The notes under the pieces are model-generated. The model did not search any database and had not been told where the DNA came from. It worked only from the letters and a program-made list of their open reading frames with translations. From Falsiruegeria mediterranea M17 (lineage in GTDB: Bacteria; Pseudomonadota; Alphaproteobacteria; Rhodobacterales; Rhodobacteraceae), in the NCBI RefSeq assembly GCF_900302455.1, contig NZ_ONZG01000008.1, positions 62,001-126,000 on the forward strand: 64,000 nucleotides of DNA. Reading direction: 5' to 3'. Each line of letters begins with the position of its first letter. The first letter of the stretch is position 1. The position numbers were made by a program, and so were the translations under genes. Of the stretch, positions 34,927-43,755 are shown in pieces.

Positions 34927-36291
34927 TCATCTCGCGAGGGTGATCGCCGCCTCAAGTCCCGGTTTGCGGTTGCGTGCTTCGAACCGTCCGCCATGCATCC
35001 GCGCAATGGCCGCGACCAATGCCAGCCCCAGTCCCGAGCTTTGGTCGGTGCGGGCCGGGTCGAGCGTGACAAAGGGTTGGGCCAGCCGGTCAAGTTTTTC
35101 GTCGGGTACACCGGGCCCCTGATCGAGAACACTCAAGGTCAAACCCTCATCCACGTTGGCCAAGGCAACCGTAAGGGTGCTGCCTGCCGGGGCATAACGC
35201 AGGGCGTTTTCTAACAGGTTCGATAGCGCCTGCGCCAAAAGCGGTTTATGCCCCGGGCCTCGTCCCGCGGTGCCTTCGATAACGATTTGCACGTCCTGAT
35301 CTGCGGCGACGGGTTCATAGAACTCGGTCACGTCACGCACCAAGGCGTCGACATCCACATCTTCGAACTCATCGCGCCCCAAACCTGCTTCGGCCCGCGA
35401 AATTTCGGTCAGTTGCGAGAACACGCGCAGCAGGTGGTCAACCTCGGCCAATGCGCGGGCGGCATCCGCCTCGCGGTCTGACGCTGCGCTGGCCGGATCA
35501 GTCAAGCTTTCGACCCGTTGCCGCAACCGGCTGAGCGGGCTGCGCAGGTCGTGGGCGATGGAATTTGTGGTCATGCGCAGGTTGCCGATCAGCTCTTCGA
35601 TTTTGTCGAGCATGTCGTTGAGCGTCTGCGCCATCTGGTCGAATTCATCACCGCTGCCGCGCACCGGGATGCGCCGGGACAGATCGCCTGAAACGATATC
35701 GTCGGCGGTTTGTGCAATGTCTGACAGGCGCGAAAACACCAACCGCGTGAGCAACCATCCGGTAAGCAGGCTGAGCGCCAGGGCAGCCAACAGCGCCAGC
35801 CCGACCGAGCGCAGCAGCACCCGGTCTAATTGTTGCCGGGCCGAAGCATCGCGCCCGACCAGCAAACGTTCGTAAAGGGGCAGGCGGATCGAGGCGGCCG
35901 AGATCGAGACATCCTCGCCTGACGACATCTTGGTCAGGTCCAGATCGACCCAGCCCGAACCGGGCTCGATCCCTTCGGGCCACCGCGCCAGATTGCCTGC
36001 CAGCACGTTGCCCTGCGCATCTGTCAGCAGATAGAGCGCGTCGCGATCAGCAGCGTCCTTTACCCGACGGTCGATGGCAGCCATCAGGCCGATGGTGCCC
36101 AGACGTTCGTATTCATCACGCAGGCCCGCCAGCTCGGCAGTCACCACGCTGCGGGTCTCGTTCTCGATGGTGCGGTTGGCGGTGACGTAGACCAAGCCAA
36201 GCACAAGCGCGGTCAGGGCTGTGCTCAAGACCATGCTGGCCAACACCAGCCGGGTGCGGGCGTTGCGCCATAAGATCAGGGGCTTAGCCAT
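34927..36291 (-). CDS. Sensor histidine kinase
   Basis: A 454-residue membrane kinase. Two membrane segments (about 14-37 and 159-181) enclose a periplasmic sensor of roughly 120 residues; a HAMP domain follows (about 182-235), then the H-box AHDLRSPLSRL with His247, the N-box LLENALRYAP and the G-boxes DQGPGVPDEKL and GLGLALVAAI. It is the cognate partner of the response regulator, whose 3' end overlaps this gene by eight bases. Linkage to degP upstream points to an envelope-stress role. The 188 bases before it toward the LysR gene (34739-34926) show no gene. Confidence 0.93.
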   Translation of the reverse strand: MAKPLILWRNARTRLVLASMVLSTALTALVLGLVYVTANRTIENETRSVVTAELAGLRDEYERLGTIGLMAAIDRRVKDAADRDALYLLTDAQGNVLAGNLARWPEGIEPGSGWVDLDLTKMSSGEDVSISAASIRLPLYERLLVGRDASARQQLDRVLLRSVGLALLAALALSLLTGWLLTRLVFSRLSDIAQTADDIVSGDLSRRIPVRGSGDEFDQMAQTLNDMLDKIEELIGNLRMTTNSIAHDLRSPLSRLRQRVESLTDPASAASDREADAARALAEVDHLLRVFSQLTEISRAEAGLGRDEFEDVDVDALVRDVTEFYEPVAADQDVQIVIEGTAGRGPGHKPLLAQALSNLLENALRYAPAGSTLTVALANVDEGLTLSVLDQGPGVPDEKLDRLAQPFVTLDPARTDQSSGLGLALVAAIARMHGGRFEARNRKPGLEAAITLAR

Positions 36292-36964
36292 CGGACATCA
36301 TGTAACCTGCGCCGCGCACGGTTTCGATGAGCGGGGCATCAGCCCCTTCATCCACCGCGCGGCGGAGTTTCGAGATATGAACGTCGACGATGTTCGTGTT
36401 GGGGTCGAAATGGTATTCCCATACGCCCTCAAGCAGCATGGTCCGGGAAATGACACGGTTCTTGCGACGCAGGAAAAATTCGAGGATCTGAAACTCGCGC
36501 GGGGTCAGTGTAAGTTCGCGTCCAGCCCGAGTGACGCGGCGCTTGAGCAGGTCCATTTCAAGATCACGGCAAGTGAGTAGCGCGCTTTCTTCGGTGTCCT
36601 GAGGGCGGCGCAATAGGGCTTCGATCCGCGCGTGCAGTTCTTGGAAGGAAAACGGTTTGACCAGATAATCGTCGGCGCCAGCGCGCAGACCTTTGACCCT
36701 TTCGTCCACCGCGCTCATCGCCGTCAACATCAGAACCGGGGTCTTCAGCCCGGCCGCCCGGATGGATTTGATCAGCGCCAGCCCATCCAGCCCCGGCAGC
36801 ATACGGTCCAGAACGATTGCGTCAAAACCGCCGTCCGTGGCGTGATACAACCCCTCACGACCGTCCGGAGCGGTCTCGACCGTGAACCCTTCCTCGGTAA
36901 ACCCTTTGGCCAGGAATTCGCGGGTGTCGGTGTCGTCTTCAACGATGAGGAGGCGGCGGCTCAT
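36284..36964 (-). CDS. OmpR-family response regulator
   Basis: A 226-residue response regulator. The receiver domain has Asp10-Asp11, the phosphoacceptor Asp53 in VLDRMLPG and Lys103 in LVKPF; a winged-helix OmpR/PhoB DNA-binding domain follows (about 125-225). The ATG at 36964 is the family start; the frame is open to 37066. It overlaps the kinase gene by eight bases and lies downstream of degP, from which it is separated by 188 bases with two strong hairpins. Confidence 0.93.
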   Translation of the reverse strand: MSRRLLIVEDDTDTREFLAKGFTEEGFTVETAPDGREGLYHATDGGFDAIVLDRMLPGLDGLALIKSIRAAGLKTPVLMLTAMSAVDERVKGLRAGADDYLVKPFSFQELHARIEALLRRPQDTEESALLTCRDLEMDLLKRRVTRAGRELTLTPREFQILEFFLRRKNRVISRTMLLEGVWEYHFDPNTNIVDVHISKLRRAVDEGADAPLIETVRGAGYMMSDG

Positions 36965-37030
36965 GCGCGGATTATCCTTGTTCTGTCGGTATATACGCGG
37001 GCTTTTTTCGGGCGGCGTCAAGAGGGCTAA

Positions 37031-37134
37031 CCGGGCGCGGATGGGCGCGCCCGGTCGGTTCAGCAACCAGGGGACAGGTCACGGTCACTGAACGATGGGG
37101 CGCGCGGTGAACTTCCCGTACATCACGCGCGCCC
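37031..37134 (-). other. Two GC-rich hairpins between degP and the response-regulator gene
   Basis: On the minus strand, the first hairpin (37098-37134) pairs GGGCGCGCG-TGA with TCA-CGCGCGCCC (one bulge). The second (37031-37054) is a perfect 9-bp stem, CCGGGCGCG/CGCGCCCGG, with a six-base loop. Neither has a U-tract, so they are likelier to be mRNA processing or attenuating structures than full terminators. Confidence 0.55.
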
Positions 37135-37152
37135 GTCTGTGGTGAGGTTGGA

Positions 37153-38586
37153 TCAGGCGATCTCGACCGCGACAAACAACTGATTGCCACCCCGATTGAT
37201 CAGCACCAGTGCCGGGTCGGTCTTTTCGCTCTTCAGGGCCGCTTTCAGCTCTTTGGGCGTTAGGGTGTCCTGGCTGCCCAGTTTCACGATCACATCGCCC
37301 ACGCGAAGACCAGCTTTAGCCGCAGCACCCTCTTGGTTCAGCGAAGTGACGACCACGCCCGAGACATCCTTGCTGATGCCGATTTCGGCCCGTGCGGTGT
37401 CGGTCAGCGGTGCAACGGTGACACCCAGTTGCTTGCCCGACGTCTCGTCAACCTGCGGCTCGATCTGGGCCGAAGCCATCTGATGCGTGCCGATGGTCAC
37501 GGTCACCTGTTCCGGTTCGCCATTGCGGAGCACCTCGATGGTGCTGTCGGTGCCGGTTTTGGTCGCGCCGACCAGGCGGGGCAGATCGGCACTGGATTTC
37601 ACCGGTTTGCCGTCAAAGCTCAGGATCACGTCACCCGATTTCAGCGCGCCGTCTGCGGGGCTGTCGGTTACCACGTCCGAGACCAGCGCGCCGGTTGCGC
37701 CATCCAGGCCCATGGCTGCCGCGATGTCGGGGCTGACATTCTGGATCGACACGCCCAGCCAGCCGCGATCCACCTGACCGTCGTCGATCAGATCGGCCAC
37801 GATGGTTTCGGCAATATTGGAAGTCACCGCAAAGCCCAAACCGACCGAGCCGCCGGTGGGTGAATAAATGGCCGAGTTCACGCCGATCACTTCGCCGTCC
37901 ATGTTGAACAGCGGCCCGCCAGAGTTGCCCTTGTTGATTGCCGCATCCGTCTGGATGAACTCGGCATAGGGCCCTTCAGAGATGTTGCGTCCCTTGGCCG
38001 AAACGATGCCGGTGGTGACGGTTGAGCTGAGGCCGAACGGGTTGCCCACGGCCACCACATCTTCGCCCACGCGGATCACATCGCTGTCGCCCAGTTCGAC
38101 TGCGGGCAGGGGGCCGCCCGCGTCGATCTGCAGCACGGCCAGGTCGGTCAGCGGGTCGGCGCCCACAACTGTGGCTTCGAACTCGCGATCATCGGCCAGG
38201 CGCACTGTGACGGTGTCGGCCCCGTCGATCACGTGGTGGTTGGTGACGATCAGGCCATCCTCTTCCAGGATGAAACCAGACCCCAAACCTTGGCTCGGAC
38301 CACGGGGGCCGGGTTTCATGCCTTCGGGCATGCCGAACTGGCGAAAGAACTCGCCGAACGGATGGTTTTCCATACCACGGCCTTTCATGCTGGCCGGCTC
38401 GGTCATGGCCTCCTGAGTGGCAAGGATTGTCACGACCGAGGGGCCGACCTCTTCGACCAGATCGGCCAGCGCTTCGTCGGCTGCTGCAGGCAGCGCGGTC
38501 GTGGCCAGCAACAAGGCCGAGAGGGCAGAGGCGCCCGCCCATCCGGGCAGGCCAGCGGTGAGGCGGGTGGTGTTGCGAATGCTCAT
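37153..38586 (-). CDS. DegP/HtrA-type periplasmic serine protease
   Basis: A 477-residue protease and chaperone for misfolded envelope proteins. It has a signal peptide (about 1-36, ending Ala-Ala-Ala), a trypsin-like domain with catalytic His118 (NHHV), Asp148 (DPLTDLAV) and Ser222 (GNSGGP), and two PDZ domains (about 275-365 and 380-470). A glycine/methionine-rich loop follows the N-terminus. The adjacent two-component genes on the same strand suggest that they sense and respond to envelope stress, as CpxRA does in enterobacteria; that is an analogy. Confidence 0.95.
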   Translation of the reverse strand: MSIRNTTRLTAGLPGWAGASALSALLLATTALPAAADEALADLVEEVGPSVVTILATQEAMTEPASMKGRGMENHPFGEFFRQFGMPEGMKPGPRGPSQGLGSGFILEEDGLIVTNHHVIDGADTVTVRLADDREFEATVVGADPLTDLAVLQIDAGGPLPAVELGDSDVIRVGEDVVAVGNPFGLSSTVTTGIVSAKGRNISEGPYAEFIQTDAAINKGNSGGPLFNMDGEVIGVNSAIYSPTGGSVGLGFAVTSNIAETIVADLIDDGQVDRGWLGVSIQNVSPDIAAAMGLDGATGALVSDVVTDSPADGALKSGDVILSFDGKPVKSSADLPRLVGATKTGTDSTIEVLRNGEPEQVTVTIGTHQMASAQIEPQVDETSGKQLGVTVAPLTDTARAEIGISKDVSGVVVTSLNQEGAAAKAGLRVGDVIVKLGSQDTLTPKELKAALKSEKTDPALVLINRGGNQLFVAVEIA

Positions 38587-38632
38587 TAGGTTCTCCTGTC
38601 ATTGACCCGAGGGTTTCCCCGGGGTTGAGACA

Positions 38633-38644
38633 AGGAATATTCCT
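38633..38644. promoter_or_regulatory. Palindrome upstream of degP
   Basis: AGGAATATTCCT is a perfect 12-bp palindrome about 50 bases before the degP ATG. An AT-rich hairpin (ATTAAG-GTTT-CTTAAT, 38672-38687) sits next to it and could end the M20 peptidase transcript. The palindrome may be a regulator site. Confidence 0.35.
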
Positions 38645-38694
38645 GCCACCTGTGGATTGCCTGTTCGCAGGATTAAGGTTTCTTAATGTTGCGA

Positions 38695-40089
38695 TTATTT
38701 TGGCGGATGGGGTGTTTCGGCATCGCCAAGGTCCCAAAACACCCCTGTCATCACCTGTCCGGCCTGCTGGCAGGTCGAGGCGAGGACGTGTTCGTTAGGA
38801 GCGTGCTGATTGCAACCGCGATAGGAATGCGGCATCCAGATTGTGGGCAGGCCAAGCACCTCGGCGAAACATTCATTTGGCAGCGAACCGCCCAGGTTCG
38901 GAAGCACATGCGGCGGCGCGCCGGTCGTGGCCTCGATCGAGCGGATGGCAAATTGCGCCCAGGGGTGGCTGGGGTCCAGGCGTGTGGCCGGAAATGCGCC
39001 GCCGTCCATAGGCACGACCTCGACTTGTTGGAACCCATGGGCGTCAAGGTGTTTTCGCAGACTTGGAAGGATGTTGTCGGCGCCCGTTCCCACCACATAG
39101 CGCAGTTGGCAGGTAGCTGACGCATGGCCTGAAATGGCGTTGACAGGGGCGTCGGGCTTGCCCGATTGCATGGCCAGAACGGCAAAGGAGTTCCAGCCAA
39201 ATACGCGCTCGGCGGGGGTCAGGTCTGCCTCACCCCAATCGGGATCAATCGCGGGGTCCGACCCATCGAACGAGGGCAAGGACGCCAGAGTTTCCCGGAT
39301 TGCAGGCGTCAGGCTGGTTGGGCGCCAATCGGGGATGCGGATCTGTCCGCGCGCGTCCGTGATGGTCGACAAAGCCTGCGCCAGGATCATCGCCGGATCT
39401 GCCAGCAGGCCACCCCAATTGCCTGAATGATGCGCACCGTCGCGCAGATCGACACGCAGCTCGAAACTCAGTCCTCCGCGTGCGCCCATGAAAACGGTGG
39501 GCACATCTGGCTGCAGGCGCGGCCCGTCGGATGCGATCAGCACGTCTGCCTGAAGCATCTCTCTGTTGGCCGCGCAAAAGGCGTGCAATCCTGGCGAACC
39601 GATCTCTTCGCCCATCTCAATGAGCAGCTTTACGTTGAACCCCAAGTTTCCACGCGCCTCGATCACGCAAGCCAGGGCATGCAAGTTGATCAGATGCTGC
39701 CCCTTGTTGTCGGCGCTGCCGCGGCCATAGACCCGGTCGCCCACGGGGGTCAGCGCGAAAGGCTCCAGACCCTCTTGCCAGTCCTGACGCTGGCCATGAG
39801 TGACGTCGCCATGACCATAGGACAACACGGTGGGCAGGGCGTGGTTTTCGATCCGTTCGGCCACCAGAAAGGCGCAGCCCGCCGGATCTGGATTGTCGTG
39901 CAGCGACCACGTGAACCCCAGGCCTTGCAACAGAGGCGGCAGAGCCTCGGTCAGATAGGGCATCAGCGCGTCCACATTGTCCGGCTTCTGGCTTTCGGTC
40001 TCCATCGACACCAGCTGCTCCAGATCGGCCCAGAACCGGCCATCGGTGAATAGGGTGTCACAAATGGACAGGGCGGCGGTGCGGGACAT
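38695..40089 (-). CDS. M20-family dipeptidase/deacetylase
   Basis: A 464-residue metallopeptidase with the M20 ligand layout: the first histidine in VLSYGHGDVTHG, the bridging aspartate in GRGSADNKGQHL, the glutamate pair in EMGEEIGSPGL and a late His in the C-terminal part. A dimerisation domain is inserted. Its long length resembles the dipeptidase branch. It is on the same strand as CobW and the amidohydrolase but separated by 33 bases, so these three are one probable operon opposite to the LysR gene. Confidence 0.9.
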   Translation of the reverse strand: MSRTAALSICDTLFTDGRFWADLEQLVSMETESQKPDNVDALMPYLTEALPPLLQGLGFTWSLHDNPDPAGCAFLVAERIENHALPTVLSYGHGDVTHGQRQDWQEGLEPFALTPVGDRVYGRGSADNKGQHLINLHALACVIEARGNLGFNVKLLIEMGEEIGSPGLHAFCAANREMLQADVLIASDGPRLQPDVPTVFMGARGGLSFELRVDLRDGAHHSGNWGGLLADPAMILAQALSTITDARGQIRIPDWRPTSLTPAIRETLASLPSFDGSDPAIDPDWGEADLTPAERVFGWNSFAVLAMQSGKPDAPVNAISGHASATCQLRYVVGTGADNILPSLRKHLDAHGFQQVEVVPMDGGAFPATRLDPSHPWAQFAIRSIEATTGAPPHVLPNLGGSLPNECFAEVLGLPTIWMPHSYRGCNQHAPNEHVLASTCQQAGQVMTGVFWDLGDAETPHPPK

Positions 40090-40122
40090 GGGAACCTCGA
40101 TGATGTGACCGATGGGGCCAGA

Positions 40123-40986
40123 TCAGCGGCCGGACCACCAATTGTCAATCTGCTGAACGGTCAAGCGGTCTGACAGGCCCAGGGCGACCAGGGCAGGGGT
40201 CGTTGCGGTCGACGCACGGACGTCGACGTGTTTGCCCACGACATGCACCTCATGCATACCATCAGGGCCAGCTACAAACCCCTTCACGCGGTAGAGCCCC
40301 TCTGGTCGGGCAGCCAAGCGATCGCGTAGCTCTGAGCGGGCAAAATCACCGGGCGTCTCTGTATTCCACTGCACATAGAGCGGATGTGGTTCTGTCGGGC
40401 GCCCCTTGGGCAGGGGCACGACATCGGTCAGAAGCGGCGCAATTGGGGCATTCCCCTGCAAGGCATCGGGATTGCGCAGACCATGGTCGGCCAACGCTTG
40501 GGTCAAGTTGGCAGACGGTGCTTCTGATTTGGTCATCAGCACCACATCCGCCGCCTTGATCTGTTGTGCGACCTGTTGCGCGATCAGTTGATCGCGCAAC
40601 AGATCGGCCCCGTTCAGCCCATCAAGCAGCGTGATGATCCCGGCATAGGACAAGTCCGGCTCGGCAATGGCCGCATTGGAAATGGCGGCGGGATCGGCGA
40701 TGCCGCTGGCCTCGACAATCAGGTGATCGGGGCGCGGGGTCCGGTCCAGCGCGTCGCCCAGCGCCATATAAAGATCCGCCCCCATGGTGCAGCAGACACA
40801 GCCGTTGGACAGCGAGATCGTGTCGTCCTGACGGGATTCGATCAGGGCAGCGTCAATGTTGATGGCCCCAAAGTCATTGACCAGGATCATCAGGCGCAGC
40901 CCGTGATCCTCGGCCAGCAGGCGGTTGATAAGCGTCGTCTTACCAGCGCCTAAATAGCCGCTGATCACAGTCAGGGGCAGGCGCAT
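40123..40986 (-). CDS. CobW/P47K-type metallochaperone GTPase
   Basis: A 287-residue GTPase of the COG0523 group. Walker A GYLGAGKTT at 10-18, the metal-binding CxCC motif (Cys63, Cys65, Cys66 in GCVCC) and TKSE, a G4 variant, are present. Proteins of this group hand metal ions, often zinc or cobalt, to client enzymes. It overlaps the amidohydrolase gene by one base (TGATG), so a role in metal loading of that enzyme or of the M20 peptidase is likely by context. Confidence 0.88.
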   Translation of the reverse strand: MRLPLTVISGYLGAGKTTLINRLLAEDHGLRLMILVNDFGAINIDAALIESRQDDTISLSNGCVCCTMGADLYMALGDALDRTPRPDHLIVEASGIADPAAISNAAIAEPDLSYAGIITLLDGLNGADLLRDQLIAQQVAQQIKAADVVLMTKSEAPSANLTQALADHGLRNPDALQGNAPIAPLLTDVVPLPKGRPTEPHPLYVQWNTETPGDFARSELRDRLAARPEGLYRVKGFVAGPDGMHEVHVVGKHVDVRASTATTPALVALGLSDRLTVQQIDNWWSGR

Positions 40987-42614
40987 CAGTTCATCTGCAC
41001 CTTGCCGCCAAAGACGATGCCATTGACCGGCACATCCTTGAGCGCCATGGGATCGACAGCTGTGGGATCACTCCCAAGGATGGCAAAATCGGCGCGCTTG
41101 CCGGTCTCGATACTGCCGATCTCGGCATCGAGTTTCAGGGTATACGCCGCTCCGAGGGTGATTGCGTAAAGCGCCTCATCTACCGTGATCCGCTGTTCTT
41201 CGCCCAGGGTGCGCCCGCTCATGGTTTGCCGGTTCACCGCGCACCATGCGGTAAAGAGCGGCCCCAAAGGTGTCACCGGTGCGTCCGAGTGCAGAGCCAC
41301 GTTGACCCCTTCGTCCAAAGCCGAGCGGGCGGCATTCATGCGCGTGGCGCGATCCTCGCCAATGGTCAAGGCGGCGTGCTGGTCGCCAAAGTACCAGAGG
41401 TGGTTGGAAAAGATGTTGGTGCAGACGTTCATCTCGGCACAGCGACGAAATTGATCGGGGCCCATCATTTGACAGTGTTGCAGCACGTGCCGGGCCGAGG
41501 GCCAGGGATGCTTGCGCGAGGCCTCTTCCAAGGCATCTAGCGAGACAGACGAGGCCTCATCGCCATTCACGTGAATATGCATCTGTACGCCATTGGCCTG
41601 CATCGCCTCACACAGGGCATAGATCTGCTCGGGTGGGGTGTTCCACAGCCCGTTTGGATGCCCACCCACGTAACCGGGCCATTTGACCCGCGCGGTCCAG
41701 CCCTGGATCGAGCCGTCGGTCATCAGTTTGACCGCACCCATGCGCAGCTTGTCGGTGGATTGTTTGCCAAGGGCATTGGCCTTGTCTGCAATTTCTTGCG
41801 GCGTGGCTCCAACGGCGGCCAGAACGGGCACCAGACGCAGGCCAAAGTCATCCTGCCCTGTGACCGCTGTCAGAACCTCTAGATCCTCTTCCTCCATATG
41901 CGAAAACAGGTCGGTGATCGTGGTCACTCCGGCCAGACGGCACACATCGGCATAGGTCTTTACCGCTTCGGGCGTCTGCGACAGGCCGCGGAAATCCAGC
42001 CCCGTTCTGCGCATCACCGGGAACATGGCCGCCATTTCCTGCAACTCGCCCGTCGGTTCGCCACCTGCGTCCTTGAGGACCCCTTCGACGTTGGTTTCAC
42101 GGGAATAACCTACCATCTCGAGGCAGGCCGAATTCACGCACATAAGGTGAAAGTTGGAGAACATCACCATCACGGGACGATCCGCGGCGATGCTGTCCAG
42201 ATGGGTTCGGTTCAACCGCTCGGATTGCAGAAAAATCGGATCGAACCCCCAAGCCACGACAGGCTCGCCAGCGGGGAGCGTGGTCGCATAGTCACGCAGC
42301 CGGGACACCACGGCATCGATATCGGTCATACCCTTGTGCAGCTTGCCGGTCGGGTCGATCCGGTCGTGGTATCCGGCATAGGCGAACTGCCACATGGAAC
42401 CCGCCATCATATGCGCGTGACCCTCGACAAATCCGGGCATCAGCACATGATCGGCCAGGCTGTTGTCGTGGTTCACAGTGCCCCAGGCATCGGCGCAATC
42501 AGCTCCACCGACCGCCAGAATTTTCCCGTCCTGAACCGCCACATGCGTCGCATGTGGTTTGCTGGGATCCATCGTGATGATTTTTTGTGCAGCAAAAACA
42601 GTGATTTCCGACAT
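40986..42614 (-). CDS. Amidohydrolase (YtcJ type)
   Basis: A 542-residue metal-dependent hydrolase. Ligand motifs are GHAHMMAGS near the N-terminus, a central DGSIQGW, HIHVNGDEA and HSDAPVTPLGP. The TIM-barrel type with an N-terminal GKILAVGG beta-sandwich fits the YtcJ (amidohydrolase 3) group, whose substrates range from formamides to cyclic imides. ATG at 42614 is preferred; the frame extends to 42686. It is divergent from a LysR gene across 96 bases and lies beside the CobW GTPase. Confidence 0.9.
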   Translation of the reverse strand: MSEITVFAAQKIITMDPSKPHATHVAVQDGKILAVGGADCADAWGTVNHDNSLADHVLMPGFVEGHAHMMAGSMWQFAYAGYHDRIDPTGKLHKGMTDIDAVVSRLRDYATTLPAGEPVVAWGFDPIFLQSERLNRTHLDSIAADRPVMVMFSNFHLMCVNSACLEMVGYSRETNVEGVLKDAGGEPTGELQEMAAMFPVMRRTGLDFRGLSQTPEAVKTYADVCRLAGVTTITDLFSHMEEEDLEVLTAVTGQDDFGLRLVPVLAAVGATPQEIADKANALGKQSTDKLRMGAVKLMTDGSIQGWTARVKWPGYVGGHPNGLWNTPPEQIYALCEAMQANGVQMHIHVNGDEASSVSLDALEEASRKHPWPSARHVLQHCQMMGPDQFRRCAEMNVCTNIFSNHLWYFGDQHAALTIGEDRATRMNAARSALDEGVNVALHSDAPVTPLGPLFTAWCAVNRQTMSGRTLGEEQRITVDEALYAITLGAAYTLKLDAEIGSIETGKRADFAILGSDPTAVDPMALKDVPVNGIVFGGKVQMN

Positions 42615-42710
42615 AGTGTCCCTCCCGATTGGATTTAGGCGTAGCGGGGGATTGATCCGCTGTAAAATAGAATTACTGTCAACCATTGAGGGAGAAAATG
42701 AGGGAAGCGG

Positions 42711-43652
42711 ATGAATTTCACGCTGAAGCAGCTGCGCTACTTCGATGCGGCGCTGCGCAACGGGTCTATTGCCCGAGCCGCAGTCGAGATGAATATTTCA
42801 CAGTCGTCCATCACTGCAGCGATCGATATGATCGAGCAATGTGTGGGGGCCGAGCTGTTTCGCCGGGTGCCCGCCAAAGGGATAGTCGCCACACAAGTGG
42901 GCAAACGGGTGGGGGACCGGGTGTCGGCCTTTCTGGACACCGCGCGAGTGTTCGAATCCGATCTGATGTCCTTGACCGGTGATCCTACTGGCACGTTGCG
43001 ACTGGGATGTTATGCGCCCACAGCGCCCTACGTGCTGCCGCCAATTTTGTCTCGGCTTGCCCAGCGCTATCCCGGGATCCGTATCGAATTGGCTGAAGGC
43101 GATATGACGACCATGGCCGACTTACTGCATTCTGGCGGGGTCGATCTGGCGCTGACCTATCAAAAGGATCCGGTGAAGGGGTTGCCGTTTGACCAACTGT
43201 TCGAGGCACACCCGTGGGCTTTGCTGCCCAACAGTTCACCTTTGGCCAGCAAGCCATCGGTGAGCTTGCATGATCTGGCTGAACTGCCGATGATTTTGCT
43301 CGATCTGCCGTTGACCGAAGAGTACTTTTGTTCGCTGTTCGAGGAACTCGGACTGGAGCCAAACGTTGTGCATTCCACCAAATCCAGTTCGGTTCTGCGC
43401 GGCTTGGTCGCCAGCGAGTTCGGATATTCGATCCTGAATATCTGCGGACCAAACGACCGCGATGGACGGAATGGCTATCGGGCTTTGCCGATCTCGGATT
43501 CGTTCTTTTCGCCGGCGCTTGGGCTTGCCTACGTTGAGGGTTTGAAGGGATCTGCAATCGTAAGTGCAGTGCGCAATATCACTCGGGAATTAAAGGCTGA
43601 ATGTGCTTTTGATCACCTGATTATGCAGCCCGAATTTCGGAAAACAGCATAA
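42711..43652 (+). CDS. LysR-family regulator
   Basis: A 313-residue LysR protein with the N-terminal helix-turn-helix (FTLKQLRYFDAAL, IARAAVEMNISQSSITAAI) and an effector domain. GGGAAG precedes the ATG. It sits between the amidohydrolase operon and the dipeptide-type ABC operon and therefore is the probable regulator of both. Its C-terminal half is unlike that of the LysR at 33806. The last codons run into the hairpin at 43639. Confidence 0.9.
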   Translation: MNFTLKQLRYFDAALRNGSIARAAVEMNISQSSITAAIDMIEQCVGAELFRRVPAKGIVATQVGKRVGDRVSAFLDTARVFESDLMSLTGDPTGTLRLGCYAPTAPYVLPPILSRLAQRYPGIRIELAEGDMTTMADLLHSGGVDLALTYQKDPVKGLPFDQLFEAHPWALLPNSSPLASKPSVSLHDLAELPMILLDLPLTEEYFCSLFEELGLEPNVVHSTKSSSVLRGLVASEFGYSILNICGPNDRDGRNGYRALPISDSFFSPALGLAYVEGLKGSAIVSAVRNITRELKAECAFDHLIMQPEFRKTA

Positions 43653-43665
43653 AATGCGGTTTTCC
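43639..43665 (+). terminator. Hairpin at the end of the LysR gene
   Basis: GGAAAAC and GTTTTCC flank GCAT-AAA-ATGC, giving an 11-bp stem with one mismatch and an AAA loop. It includes the stop codon. No U-tract follows, so termination is uncertain. Confidence 0.45.
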
Positions 43666-43668
43666 TCT

Positions 43669-43689
43669 ACAGAAAGAACTGTTTTCTGT
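43669..43689. promoter_or_regulatory. Candidate LysR operator for the ABC operon
   Basis: ACAGAAA (43669-43675) and TTTCTGT (43683-43689) form an inverted repeat with a 7-base spacer, 67 bases before the binding-protein ATG. It is the best site in this spacer for the preceding LysR protein. Confidence 0.45.
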
Positions 43690-43755
43690 GACTACGGCCT
43701 TGGCTAGCCTCTGACATGTAAGGTTCACAAAGGGCCTGCAAGGGAGGAGAAAACC

